NCBI GenBank assembly: GCA_037954665.1
Contig: JBBMOL010000293.1
Span: 184,501-248,500, forward strand
DNA: 64,000 bases
From: Laguncularia racemosa
Lineage: Eukaryota > Streptophyta > Magnoliopsida > Myrtales > Combretaceae
Direction of reading: 5' to 3'
Positions within the stretch are counted from its first letter, which is position 1, and each line of letters starts with the position of its first letter. Below are positions 35,701 to 46,412 of the stretch, piece after piece. A program made the translations under genes and the position numbers. Under the pieces are notes generated by a model, which was not told the DNA's origin, searched no databases, and saw nothing but the letters and a program-made list of their open reading frames with translations.

Positions 35701-35832
35701 TCGAACATATCAACAGTATGCTTATCCACATATACGTCCAATTACAAGCAGTATCATTCCATATATTGGACCCATAATGAGCCCCAAATACACATTTCAT
35801 GACTAGTCTATCCTACTTGCTTATGTTTCTCC
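32762..35832 (+). repeat. 3' flank of ELO copy B, segmental duplication unit B
   Basis: Colinear with 19995-22246 after copy A, with indels. Insertions specific to B include an AT-rich, AGCTCGA/TTAAGCTT-word region at about 32950-33480 and a small palindrome at 33770-33790. Matching blocks occur at about 33665-33765, 34625-34795 and 35500-35832. Open frames in this stretch are short and not conserved with copy A. Confidence 0.8.
33770..33790. repeat. 9-bp perfect palindrome, copy-B specific
   Basis: AATACGGGA and its exact inverse TCCCGTATT are separated by GGA. It lies inside a ~30-base insertion relative to the same place in copy A (about 20313, where the sequence goes straight from TTCACTAT to GCTCTAGC). 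It could be an excision footprint or tiny insertion; no terminator or gene is nearby. Confidence 0.75.
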
Positions 35833-36509
35833 AGGTTTCACTCACTTAAAGAAGTACTAATTCTAACTTAGGTATCCGATTTAGATTCTAAACCCTCTCT
35901 ATTTCTTTTATGGTTTTTCAAGGCAAACTAGTATATTTTGTTATCAGCAGGAATTTTCTTACGAAAACATGCTTCGTATTTGGTTATTATGGACTATGGG
36001 ATTTTGGTTAAAATTTAAGGTCTACAATATAGAGTAAAAGTTTCTAAAAAAAAATCGTGTTGTTTAGAAATTGTTTAATTTTATAGGATTGGATTTATTA
36101 TCAAAAGTTTCAATTTTTCCTATAACATATTTATTGTTAGATTTATCTGGGAAATGGTTTCAAATTGAAACGTGCACAATTTCGTATTTCGTTTTCTTTT
36201 GGTATAGATTGTGAATCTTTGCTTTTTGATTTAGGCGATCGAAAATGGAAAAGAAAAATTGAAAGTCGAGCTTAAGCATATTACGCAGTTTGCCGTGACC
36301 TAGGACCGTTTTTCTTCCCAGTTGCATCAATTGGTGTATCGTAGGAGTGAGTTCTGATCTATCTTATGGTTTATCATTATTGCGACTAAATTTCTGTAGT
36401 AGTTTACTTCCTCAATTTGATTTCCATTAACGATTCAAATTGAATTTATGGATTTGTACTTATATTTTAAAATAAATTTGGGGTATTTCATTCTAAATAT
36501 ATAAAAGAA
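35833..36509. other. AT-rich stretch, nothing recognised
   Basis: Between the end of the ELO duplication and the ~200-bp repeat array. No open frame, repeat or element end could be supported. Confidence 0.5.
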
Positions 36510-37291
36510 TTGATTTAGAATTTTTTTTTTCAAAAATAGCTAATTTTAATAGACTATATATAATGGTTCTTAGGATTTTGAGGTCATCTACAAAAACTCT
36601 TTTTATTTTTTAACAGGAATAGTCAGGGAGGTCAGCTTAGATGATCTTGAATGAATACCAACCTCTTTGGGTATGAGGGTATCCAAAACTTCAAAAGTAT
36701 GGATTTTTTAATATTTGTAAAAATTATCAATTAATTTTGAGTGAAAATCATCCAATTTGTTCCTGAAAAACTAATTTTATGATTTTTTTAACCTTTTATA
36801 AAAAATCGCTGGTTTTGTAGACTATAAATCATGGCTTTTAAGGTTGTGGGATCATGAAACATAATTCCAATTATTTGCATGAAATAGCCGGGGATGTCTC
36901 ATTAGATTATTTGGAGTGAAAACCATCCAATTTGAGTTTTGAAAACTTTACAAGTATAGAGTTTAGTTTTTGCATAAAACATCAATTTTAATGAATTATA
37001 GAAAATGGCTCATGGGATTCCAAGGACACTAGCTAGGATTCCCTCCCACCTTTTATTTATTTATTTATTTTTATTTTTATAATTTAAAGAAAAGGGAATA
37101 ATTAGGAAGATTTCATTAGATGATTGTAAATGGAAACAATAAAAGTTGGGCTTTGAAAAAAGCTCATGAGCATGGATTTTTCAATTTTTGCTAAAAATCG
37201 CTTGTTTTTTATACGACATAGATTATGGTTTTTAGGCTTCTAAATCACAAGCTAAAATTTCCATTTTTTTTAAGAGAATAGCTAGGGAAGT

Positions 37292-39138
37292 CTCTAGAGT
37301 ATGGCTGTCAATTCATGTTGTCATATCGAATATTGCATTTGTATCTAAATAGGTTCGTGTTTAGAAAACCTTAACTCGTGATAATGACTTATTTATTAAT
37401 TATGTATGAAAATCTACCTTCAACCGACCTATTTAATTAGTATGTCTCATATTTGAGTTGGATACATTTATCGATTAAAATTTTGTAAATAAATTTATAA
37501 AATACTTATAGCTACAAACGATAAAGGATAATCATAAATTTGTTGTAAAGGGTTAAAATGGATATTGAGTTTTAAGCCTAGTAATGACTTGGTTTGACAT
37601 TTTAGACTAAAGTGACAAAACATATAGAGTCAAGTCCATGGATTTAGTATGACATAAAGAGGTTTGGCATTGTGGGATCAAGGTAGAGATCATTGGATTG
37701 GTCTATCAAGTCTCATCCTTTCTCAAGAAAGTCCATGCACTTAAAGTGGCTCTCCATTGGCCTAAATTTAAAAGGAGCCCTTGGAATGATCCATCAATAA
37801 AATGACTCATCTCCACTGTTGATTGTTCAAGTAATTTGACGGATGTCATCAATTAAGCTCTATAAATACTTAAGAGCTCTTCCTCATTTGAGACGGGGGC
37901 AAAGATTAGAGACACACTATTGCACTGTCAAATTCCCATCCTGAAGATCAAACAAGGCTCAACATGAAAAACATACCGCCTCTTATCAAGAATAGTGGAG
38001 TTGATTTCTTATAAATTCTCCACCTGTCATGTGAGCTTTCGGAGACTGCCTGCTCCTACTTCCTTACCTATCTCTCTAAATCATCTTCATGTATCATTAT
38101 TACTTTACTTCTCTAAGGTCACATGAAACATGAAACTCATGTTGCAACATGTGACTATTGTAACTAGATTCTCGCATTTACATTTGTATAACTTAGCAAC
38201 CTCAATATTCCAACTAAGGCACTTCTATATATATATACTTTAGATGAAAACTTCTATTATAAACTTTTGTAATAAACTTAATATTCAAATGATATATTAC
38301 CACTAGTGAATTTTCTTTCATCGAAATCACAATGTAAAACTCAAGTAAAAGGTATGTTGTTAGATTAAGGAAAATTTTCAGTTATCACATTGAAATATAA
38401 TGAGATCATCAAAATCTAAAAAGTCAATAAATTATTACTTCATAATATAAAGTATAAACTATGCATTTTTTATGGAGAAAATATTTTTTAGAAACTAAAA
38501 AGTGTCTCTAGTCTCTTGAGCTTTAGCAATTTCTCTAAAACTATAAATAGTTAGTGAAACCATAACTAAAAAATCATAACTAACTTACATCTCTAGTTAG
38601 TAAAAGGAAAAGAAACCTAGAGTGAAAAATTAAAATAGCATAATATGGTAGAATAGATATGACTAGTCTTACATTTAATTGAGATTCGTGATTTGAAAAG
38701 AAGAAATTTAAGGAGAGTTAAACATATTTGAGAAAAAGAAGAAGAAGAGAAATTGTGATGAAAAAATACATAGTGTGACGTAAAGAGGAGTTTGAAAATG
38801 GAAGCCCTACATATAAAATAGTAACTAGTATGACTTTAAATGACACCTAAAATAAAAAGAAAAATAAAAAAATGTACATATTATTAACATTTAAAGGGTT
38901 TATGGGTTGAACTTGTGACTTGTTTATGGGTTGACCTTGTGATTTGTTTATGGAATTTGTTTAATAAATGGGTTTGAAAATTGGGCACTAATGCAGACAC
39001 AAATTTAAAAATGTCATGTTTGAAAGTAACTTGTTTATTATTCGTATTAATTTTTATGGATACAAATCCGTTTATAATAGTATCGTGTGGTATCTGAATT
39101 CACGGATTAGGTTTCAAATTACTAGCCTTACTCTTGAG
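37292..39138. mobile_element. hAT-like non-autonomous DNA element with 8-bp TSD
   Basis: The element is 37300-39130 (1831 bp including a nested LTR). Left end TATGGCTGTCAATT, right end (inverted) TAAGGCTAGTAATT. It is flanked by CTCTAGAG (37292-37299) and CTCTTGAG (39131-39138), an 8-bp duplication with one mismatch, as expected for hAT. Subterminal DNA carries ATTTGTATC-type words in inverted positions. No transposase is present, so it is non-autonomous. Confidence 0.75.
37539..38187 (+). mobile_element. Solo LTR (639 bp) related to the Tat/Retand-like LTR, with 5-bp TSD
   Basis: The LTR is 37544-38182, starting TGTAAAGGG and ending GCATTTACA, flanked by TTTGT at 37539-37543 and 38183-38187. 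It has a TATA box (CTATAAATACT at about 37860) and shares with the LTR at 39439 the words AGACTGCCTNCTCC and AGGTCAC and a similar layout. It lies inside the hAT-like element, so it is the younger of the two. Confidence 0.82.
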
Positions 39139-39438
39139 ATTATTTCATAACAAAACCATCCAATTTTGGGTACTAGAAAATTTATGAGTGTAGATCTTTT
39201 GCTTTTTTCCCCAAATCGTCAATTTTGATAAGCATCAAATTCTTGGGATTCTAGGATCATCAATTAAAATTTCTACTTTTTAATGGGGATTAGGTATGGA
39301 GGCCTCCTTAGATGATTATGAAAAAAAAAAAAAATCCTAAAACTTATGAGTGTGGATTTTTTAATATTGCCAAAATCCTCCATTATAATTAGTAAATCAT
39401 ATTTTTCAATCTAGGAGTTAAAAAAAACTCATGAATAT

Positions 39439-40053
39439 TGTAGAGAGCTAAATCTAATTAATGGGTTTGAGGCCAATTACTTTAACCGATTTGACTCTTT
39501 GGGCCAAGGTGATAGGGCCCAAAGAGTAAAGTCTATGTCTTGGGATGATTAGGGGAGACATAGCATGGTGGGCTTAGGGTAGGGCCTGTTGGATCGACTC
39601 GCCTGATTCAATCTTTCTCAAATAAGGCTCTCACACACTCAAACACACACACACATTAAAGACCTTTTATGGACCTAGACCTATACAAAGCCCATATGGG
39701 GTCTCATTTGCTAAGAACTGTTGATCGCCATCACCATTCGATGAACGAGATTCATAACCAAATACTATAAATATCCTATGCCTCTTCATTTAAAAGGGGA
39801 CTTCTTTGGAGAAAGCGCTGTTACTCTATTGAATTTTCCGTAGAAAACTAAAATTACCATATTCCCACACCTACTCACAAAGCATACAACTGTCACCGTA
39901 AAGTCGAGTCTTGTCTTAGACTGCCTACTCCTCCCCGTCTCAATCACCTCCCTTGATCATCCTTATACGTGTCACTTCCTCATTAGGTCACGTGTAGTGC
40001 GTTTACATGTAACACGCGTGTGACCTCACACTCGACCCAGCACCCTCACGTTT
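39439..40053 (+). mobile_element. 5' LTR of a Tat/Retand-like Ty3/gypsy element
   Basis: Begins TGTAGAGAGCTAAATC. A second copy of this start (TATAGAGGGCTAAATC) occurs at 55437. A TATA box CTATAAATAT lies at 39765-39774 and a CA-repeat at about 39640-39656. The 3' limit is approximate, placed just before the primer-binding site. About 615 bp, close to the 639 bp of the related solo LTR. Confidence 0.78.
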
Positions 40054-40073
40054 GTTTGGCGACTTCGTTGGGG
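40054..40073 (+). promoter_or_regulatory. Primer-binding site of the Tat/Retand-like element
   Basis: TTTGGCGACTTCGTTGGGG directly follows the LTR. This resembles the TTTGGCGACTCYGYTGGGGA site common in plant Tat/Ogre/Retand elements, with one C to T change. Confidence 0.7.
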
Positions 40074-40093
40074 AAGCGAGGAAGTTGATAATA

Positions 40094-41868
40094 TGGCACA
40101 TCTAAGGAGAAGAATACTTGACTTTATTGACGGGAACAATCGAGAATTAGATGCCAATATCGAAACTACAGAGTAAATCACACTTGCTATTGGTAATGTG
40201 AACCAAGTGAATACCGCACCAAAATACACACTTGATAATACTCAAGTTATGCAGGCAATCTATGAGAACAATAGGAAGATGGACCTCTTCATTACTATGA
40301 TGACTCAATTCATGTCTGCTGTAGCCGCCATTGCTAATGCACATCAGGGTGTAGCCTTACCTAATCCCGTACATGTTGCATTGCAGCACGCTCTTCAGGT
40401 ACCTCAGCAAGTTAACCCTCCTATCATCAATGACTAAGTAGCAACTAAAGAGTAAGCTCTAGCTCAAGAACTTGCATCTGCACAACGCCCGACTGTGGTA
40501 GTGAGAGAAGTAGGGATTTAAATTGAGGGCCCTACATCTTCACATAGTACCCCACGTGTTACTATTGTTAAACACTTAAATCACCCTAACCTTATCCTTG
40601 TCACACTAGTAGATCTTGGAGCTTATGCTCCGAGAGGTTCATTTGTTACGAAGGAGGATTTAGATGCATACCTGAGAGAAATACAAGTGAAGTCTGTTAT
40701 AGGGATTCCAGAATTGAAGCTCACCTATCATCAGTGTATTGCTGCAAAGCCTTATCTAAAGAATTGTGTGAGTTTTAATTTTATGCTCTTTAATGGCAAG
40801 AAGGGAAGTGCCAAAGAGCATTTGCTGAAGTTCATTGAGACGCTGGAAGTCTATGGGCTGGATGATGACTTGAAACTTAAGGAATTCTAAGTCTCTCACT
40901 AAGAAGGCATATACATAGTATGTCAATCTTCCTCTAGGGTTAGTAGACTCATGGGGGAACATGTGCAAGATGTTTCTCAAAAAAATTTTCTCAACTAAAG
41001 AAAGGGTAACCTTCATTGACATGAGAAGAATCTACTAAAAGCTTAGAGAAGACCTTATGGACTATATTAAGAGGTTTAGAGAGTACTCCCTTGACATCCA
41101 AGATATTTGTGATGAGAGAGAATTGGTGAAGATTTGCATTTAGGGGATGTTCACTGAGTATGCTGTTCACTTGGAGAATTTATAGTTGTTTTCATTCACA
41201 GCATTAGTCGAAAATGCGCGATGAACCGATAACTCGGTTGCGAGCCAAAGGGGTGAACATACAAGGTTCAATAAATGAGGGCTATCTGTGAATTCCATTC
41301 AAGGGGAGGAGCCTAAGGCAGGAAAGAAACCTAGAGTGGAGAAGTCCAAGTTTGAAAGTTCTGTGTACCCGTGCCCAATGGGTAAAATGCATGCAATGCT
41401 TGACATATGGCTCTAGGATGGAAATATCAGGCTCTCAAGGGTTGAGCGCCTTCTTACTCCTGAAGAGAGGAATGATCTAAAGTTCTGCAAATTTCATAGA
41501 ATTATGGGTCATTCCACCAAAGATTGCTTTACTTTGAATAAAATATTTAATGAGAGAGTACAAACTGGGGAGCTTATTATTAAAGATAACAATATTCGTA
41601 ATAACCTTCTTCTGGCTCATAACAATTAGCAGGGAGCAATGAATGCCATCACTCATGACCCTACTACTGTCGAAGTAAAGGATGAGCCATCTGCCGAGGC
41701 AAATAAGGAAAAGGGAAAGCAGGCTCAAGTTGAGAAGGATCAGTGCCCTCTTGCTATTGCAGCACTCATGAAGACATTAAGTTTTAGAAATTTCTTCAAT
41801 CTTCTTAGGTTTGATGAGAGGGCCAGGCTTGCAGCACCAATTGCACTCACGCATATTTCAAATGATTA
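40094..41868 (+). pseudogene. gag of the Tat/Retand-like element (decayed)
   Basis: Would encode the capsid-like Gag. Recognisable pieces in shifting frames are a leader with DNNRELDANI, the capsid part around 40700-40890 (FNGKKGSAKEHLLKFIETL) and the segment FCKFHRIMGHSTKDCFTL at about 41485-41540, the CxxH-type motif seen in Tat Gag proteins. Multiple stops (TAA/TAG) and frame changes break it. Confidence 0.75.
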
Positions 41869-41896
41869 ATATGCAGAATGTAGTGCAGCACAACCT

Positions 41897-42975
41897 GTGA
41901 AAAGAATGGCTTATGCTCATGAAAATGCAATCTTATTCACTAATGCTAATATGTGTGTCAAGGGTTCAAATCATAACCGTCCTTTGTATGTTGAAGGAAT
42001 GCTTAATGGCTATTCAGTGAAGAGAATATTCATTAATGTTGGTTCTTCTTTAGACATCATGCCAATGTCTACCTTTAGAGCGGCTGGAATCGATATTCGA
42101 AAACTTGTGAGACAACCCATCTTGGTGAATGGCTTAAGTCATTCTCCTACAAAGACACTAGGACGAGTTAATGTAGACCTCAAGGTTGGTCCTATACATG
42201 ATTCTGTAACTTTCCATGTGATTGATGCGCTTGTATCCTACCACTTGCTTATAGGAAGAAAATGGTTGCATGATCACAATTTGATTCCTTCAACATTACA
42301 TCAATGTACCAAGGGCCATTGGAAAGGGAATGATGTGTTTATCTCCGTTACCAAGAATCCCTTCGAGAATGATGAATTGTATTTTATATAGTCAACCTTC
42401 TTTGATGAGTTCACTAAAGAAGGAGAGACAACCATTGCACGACCTATTGGTATTCCATTACCTATGTGGGGCGAGATTCAAGAAGGCTAACAAAAGAAGA
42501 GGAAAATGTGTGGATGTCGTGGAGGAAGAAAGAAAAACAAGAAACCAACTAAAATTGAAAGTTACATTAAGGATGACGGGCGAATAGTGTACCGCTTATG
42601 ACGGTCACAAGGGTTTAATGAGGTATGTTTATCCTCATCAGATCCCATATAACTCCAAGATGTCTAGCCTACATCACATCAATTATAGGATCAAATAAAA
42701 GCTCAAGTCGAAGAGATAGAAGAATTGGATCTAGCATGACCTAGAGAGTCCCCGCGACCAATCTTCACTAGCAAGGGCCTGTTACATGAGATGAAGGCTC
42801 CCCTTATAGAGTTATTAAGGGAATATAGAGATGTGTTTGCATGGATGTATGAGGAAATGCCAGGGCTCGATCCTAGTCTAGTGGTACATAGGCTAAATGT
42901 TGCCTAAAGAGTTGTGCTTGTGAAGCAAACATAAAGGATTTTCTATCCTGAGATCGAGATCTAGATCAAGCATGA
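41897..42975 (+). pseudogene. Protease and truncated reverse transcriptase start of the Tat/Retand-like element
   Basis: A 164-residue open stretch (41897-42391) has Tat-type aspartic-protease features: a YVEGMLNG / VGSSLDIMPMST active-site region in which the expected catalytic Asp is Asn-Val (FINVGSS), then VSYHLLIGRKWLHDHNLIPSTLHQC. From about 42745 the polyprotein resumes with the N-terminal RT lead-in (IELLREYRDVFAWMYEEMPG) and is cut off at about 42975 after PEIEI. The RT fingers/palm, RNase H and integrase are missing here. Confidence 0.8.
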
Positions 42976-43550
42976 TATTTTGTATGTGTTAATTATATTA
43001 ATAGCTTATTTAAAGTGTTGAACTTTATTTTCATATTACTAATAAAATGTTTAGAACGTGTTATTTTATTAAATATAACATAAATTATTATAATTTATAA
43101 TATGAATTACTAAAATTTTTCAATTAATAGATTTACACGAATTATTTTTTATAATTTATAATCTCTTCAAATTGTATTTTCTAGTAATAATATCAAATAT
43201 GTATAAATAACCGTGATATCATTAAAAAGGGTATAATTGTCAAATTTACTATGTTCAGTTTAGTATTTTGCAATTCCAAACACTGGACAACACAAAAATT
43301 CTTGTCCAATACTAAACAAACCAAACATGGTACAAATTTTTTTTTGTCCAATCTTTCTTATTTTGTATTGTCTAGTACTCCTGGTTCTTTCCAGTACTAG
43401 TAACCAAATACTACCTTAGTTTGAAAGGGATTGCTAAAAATATTAGATGTGTTAAGATCTACTTTCCGGATTCATGTTCAAGCCTTAAGGATTATATTCT
43501 GATACGTCTCTGGCGACATCTAATTTCTCTTTATCTCTTAGGAATGTACT
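42976..43550. other. AT-rich stretch, possible MITE remnant
   Basis: No gene. At about 43245-43435 the sequence has TTTAGTATTTTGCAATTCCAAACACTGG and its near-inverse TTGTCTAGTACTCCTGG and CCAAATACTACC, the texture of a non-autonomous DNA transposon end. No paired terminal repeat or target duplication was found. Confidence 0.35.
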
Positions 43551-43552
43551 CT

Positions 43553-43728
43553 AAAGCATGCTTATATTTGTGGGGGCTACAGGGGTCGATTCCATAGTAG
43601 GATCCTCTAAGGTTTGGTCCTCCTCATGCTCATGGTGGGGTGAAGGAGAAAGATCCTCACCAAGAAGAAGTTCTATCAGTGTATCAGAAGCATGAGATGA
43701 AGCAGGATCCTTCTAGGGTGTTGGCAAT
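43553..43728 (-). other. Unassigned minus-strand open stretch beside the AP-3 beta fragment
   Basis: Reading on from the AP-3 beta fragment in another frame gives about 53 codons with an acidic, His/Pro-rich composition (for example DTLIELLLGEDLSPSPHH). It could be a further piece of captured gene or random open sequence; I do not recognise it. Confidence 0.3.
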
Positions 43729-44167
43729 ACCGAGAGAGTATTCATCTGGTCCTTCAATATAAGACCTAGAGATGTTGTAAGCTAATTCAGAGAGGTATTC
43801 TCCACCCTCGCCACCACTTCTTTGGGCTGCCATAAAATTGATATCTGATTCATCCTTTTCTGAGTCAGAACCCTCTGCAGAATGCAGAAAGGACATAATT
43901 GACTCCTTTACTAGACCATGTCTCGCAATCACATAGCGTAAAAGGATCCCAATTAAGATTATTTGACCCCCATTCTTCCACATCAGGCAGAATGTCACAT
44001 AGCCTCTTATAATTTGTTTTTTCAATCAAGGAGAAGTTGTTTGGACAGGTAGAAGCAAAAGCAGTAGCAGCAGCTCTAACAACTCTAGGCGAATGGTCAC
44101 TTAACAATACAGCAATGATCTCTTCTATTGTAGAGGCATTTTCCTCAATTCGCAGCAACGGCAGACC
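43729..44167 (-). pseudogene. Fragment of AP-3 complex beta subunit gene (AP3B/PAT2-like)
   Basis: The adaptor protein complex 3 beta subunit works in vacuolar trafficking. About 146 codons of its N-terminal trunk are visible: ENASTIEEIIAVLLSDHSP, AAATAFASTCPNNFSLI, RLCDILPDVEEWG, then after a frameshift LIGILLRYVIARHGLVKESI and finally YIEGPDEY. The frame change coincides with an extra G in a G run (about 43964-43968). It is a small internal piece of a ~1,100-residue protein with no start or stop, so it is a non-functional gene fragment. Introns appear absent within it. It sits in minus orientation, as does the THIC fragment beyond the Athila insertion. Confidence 0.85.
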
Positions 44168-44823
44168 TTAACCAAAGCATCAACACTAGTATTTCGAATC
44201 GGTACGTACACTCATCTCTACGATGATCCTGTGGACGTTAACATTGCACCTTTACTCGATAGCAAATCAATGTTTTTTTTTTTTTTAAAGAGTAAGAAAG
44301 CTAATCTTCAGAGCCTGCCAAACCTATATATATCCATCTCACCATCATGGTAAACTCATTAGTCATCAATACATAAAATGGAACAGCATCAATTCATAGT
44401 TGTTTGTTTAACACAAGATAACAAGTGTGTTTTTGTTTTATATAAAATATACTGCAGAAGAAAACTTATTTGTATGCTAATAACCCACCACTTCCACTAT
44501 ATCAGCACCGAACACTAAAAATTGGGTTATTTTACGGACTTATCAATGGAACCATCTAGTCCACATTTTGACCATTGGTGTTCCCATCGTGCAACCGTCT
44601 TGATGGAAAGGAAAGGTAGAAGTCCCTTTGAAAATAACCTCTCTGGAGCTGTATTATATCGAGGGGCACTTCGTGTCAAATAACTTGCAGATTTGGTTAT
44701 AAACCCTTTGGCTAATTTTCAATTTTTTTTTTTTAAATTTCAATGGAGAATTAAGGATTCAAATCATTTTGCATACATTTGCTTTCTCAACACATGACAC
44801 ATGGGAAAACATGTATAAAATAT
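44168..44823. other. Flank between AP-3 beta fragment and Athila element
   Basis: AT-rich with no supportable coding region. An A/T-homopolymer patch lies at about 44273-44287 and another at 44728-44735. Confidence 0.5.
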
Positions 44824-44828
44824 ATAAC

Positions 44829-46260
44829 TAATAAGTGTTAAAAAAACCTTATTTATAATATTTATTGAATATAATTTTTTATAAATTTTGTGTGAATTTA
44901 TTAAGAAAAAGACACTTGAGTGTTTAATATTTGATTTCAGGATTTAAAGAATGCAATTTAAAGATTTAAAGAAGATTCGAGTAAAAACGAGGCAAAATCT
45001 GGCAAAATATGAGAAAAGGTAATTTTCATGTGTGCACAACCTTCAGCATGGCAGTGCTAGAGAGCAAAAAGTGATCAAAATGCATTGTGAAATTGTGCCC
45101 TAGCTGTTGTACAAGTGGTGTAGAGAGTAGTGCTGAAGCAGAAAATTTTCCTAGAGAAGAAACTGCAGGAATTAGGGAGTACACAACCTCGAACATGGCT
45201 GTGCAAAACCCGGAACGTCAAAATTTTATGTTTTTCTAGAGTACACAGCCCTGAGTATGAGCGTGCATTAGGCTGTGCATGCTACCATATTTCCTAGACT
45301 ATAAATACTCACTTCATTACGAAAAAGAGAGATTTGATTTTATTTTTTCTCATAGCCACTCTAAAAACCCTAGGAGAGCAAAATCACGCATCTAGAGAGC
45401 AAAATCATTGGATCATTATTGAAAATCACAAAACGCTTACGAGAGTTTTTTTTTGTTATCATGAATTATTATTACTTCTTTAGATTTCTCATGATTATTG
45501 TAGATTCTATGGAGAAGTAGATTTATATGCCCTGCATCTTGTGAAACTCTAAACCATGTGATTGAATTACTTATTTATTAATGAAAAGTTTATGCCTTTG
45601 TATCTATTTATGTGTTTTAACTGCTATGTAATTAGTTTAAGCGCGCGAATTGATTATATGTCTGATTCTTGTTAGATAGAGAGAGGTCTTATCTAATAGG
45701 ATAGATTTTCATAAATGAAAAGATTGCATGTTTTACCTAAAGATAGGAAGACTTCAATTTTTTACACAAAGATTTAATCTTCATTTGGGAATTGTGAGCT
45801 TAATGAAATCTTATAAGGCGATAGTAGGGAGACATCTCCATTATTCTGTATAGGGTTAGTAATTAATTAGCTAGAGGGAGTAATTAGTTTAATTGAGAAT
45901 TCTATAGTGCAAAGCATAAACAAATTAATTAATCAAAACCTTATTATAAGAAAGCTAGGGTTTAGAGTAAATCAAGATGAATGGTATGTCTTTGTAATTG
46001 AATTCATTTATTATAGCGATTATAATTAATCTTAGGGTTATTAGATTAGTTAATTAGTAATTTAACTTATCAATCTCATATTAAAGTTTAGACTATATAG
46101 CAGAAAAATGGTAATACTAGTACTTGTTTCTAAGATCCTTAAGGACGACACCCATTGTAATTAATACTACATTAGATAGGTGCATTTGCCTAGCTAGGTC
46201 GTTAGATTTCTTTAGGTTTATAAATTTATAATTTGATACGATCAGATAAACGACCCATCA
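44829..46260 (+). mobile_element. 5' LTR of the Athila-type element
   Basis: 1432 bp, starting TAATAAGTGTTAA (the terminal TG mutated to TA) and ending CGACCCATCA. A TATA box CTATAAATAC is at 45299-45308. It is colinear with the 3' LTR, with scattered substitutions and small indels. Confidence 0.9.
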
Positions 46261-46264
46261 AGTT

Positions 46265-46284
46265 TTTAGTGCCATTGCCGGGGA
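46265..46284 (+). promoter_or_regulatory. Athila primer-binding site
   Basis: TTAGTGCCATTGCCGGGGAT lies a few bases after the 5' LTR. It resembles the Athila site TGGCGCCGTTGCCGGGGA (tRNA-Asp type), with C to T and G to A changes. Confidence 0.8.
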
Positions 46285-46412
46285 TCTAACAAAACATTAT
46301 TAGGAAAAATCTTATTATCTGCTACTTTAGTCATTTATTTTATTTGTTTTACTTCTTTCTACTCTCCTTATCTTTGGAATACTCTAACTTGTAGCTATTT
46401 CTTTTGAAGTGG

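Larger units (their letters stand above)
36510..39438. repeat. Satellite-like array of ~175-270-bp units, interrupted by a hAT element
   Basis: Diverged units recur at about 36564, 36833, 37007, 37227, 39236 and 39408. Each has a word like GGTTYTTAGGATT, a following ATCAT/CACAAG tract, an AAT-rich A/T stretch, a core near TAGNNAGGGANGTCTCNTTAGATGAT and then AACCATCCAATTT. Removing the hAT insertion (37300-39130) joins the broken unit correctly: GGAAGTCTCTAGAG rejoins ATTATTTCATAACAAAACCATCC, matching its neighbour at about 36890-36930. Confidence 0.78.

Noticed and set aside
36510..39438. CRISPR-like or phage-type repeat array
   Set aside because: Units are long, diverged and directly adjacent without unique spacers; the context is a plant nuclear genome.
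44273..44290. Poly-T run as a possible retrocopy tail of the AP-3 beta fragment
   Set aside because: The run lies on the 5' side of the minus-strand fragment, not its 3' side, so it is not a poly(A) tail for it.
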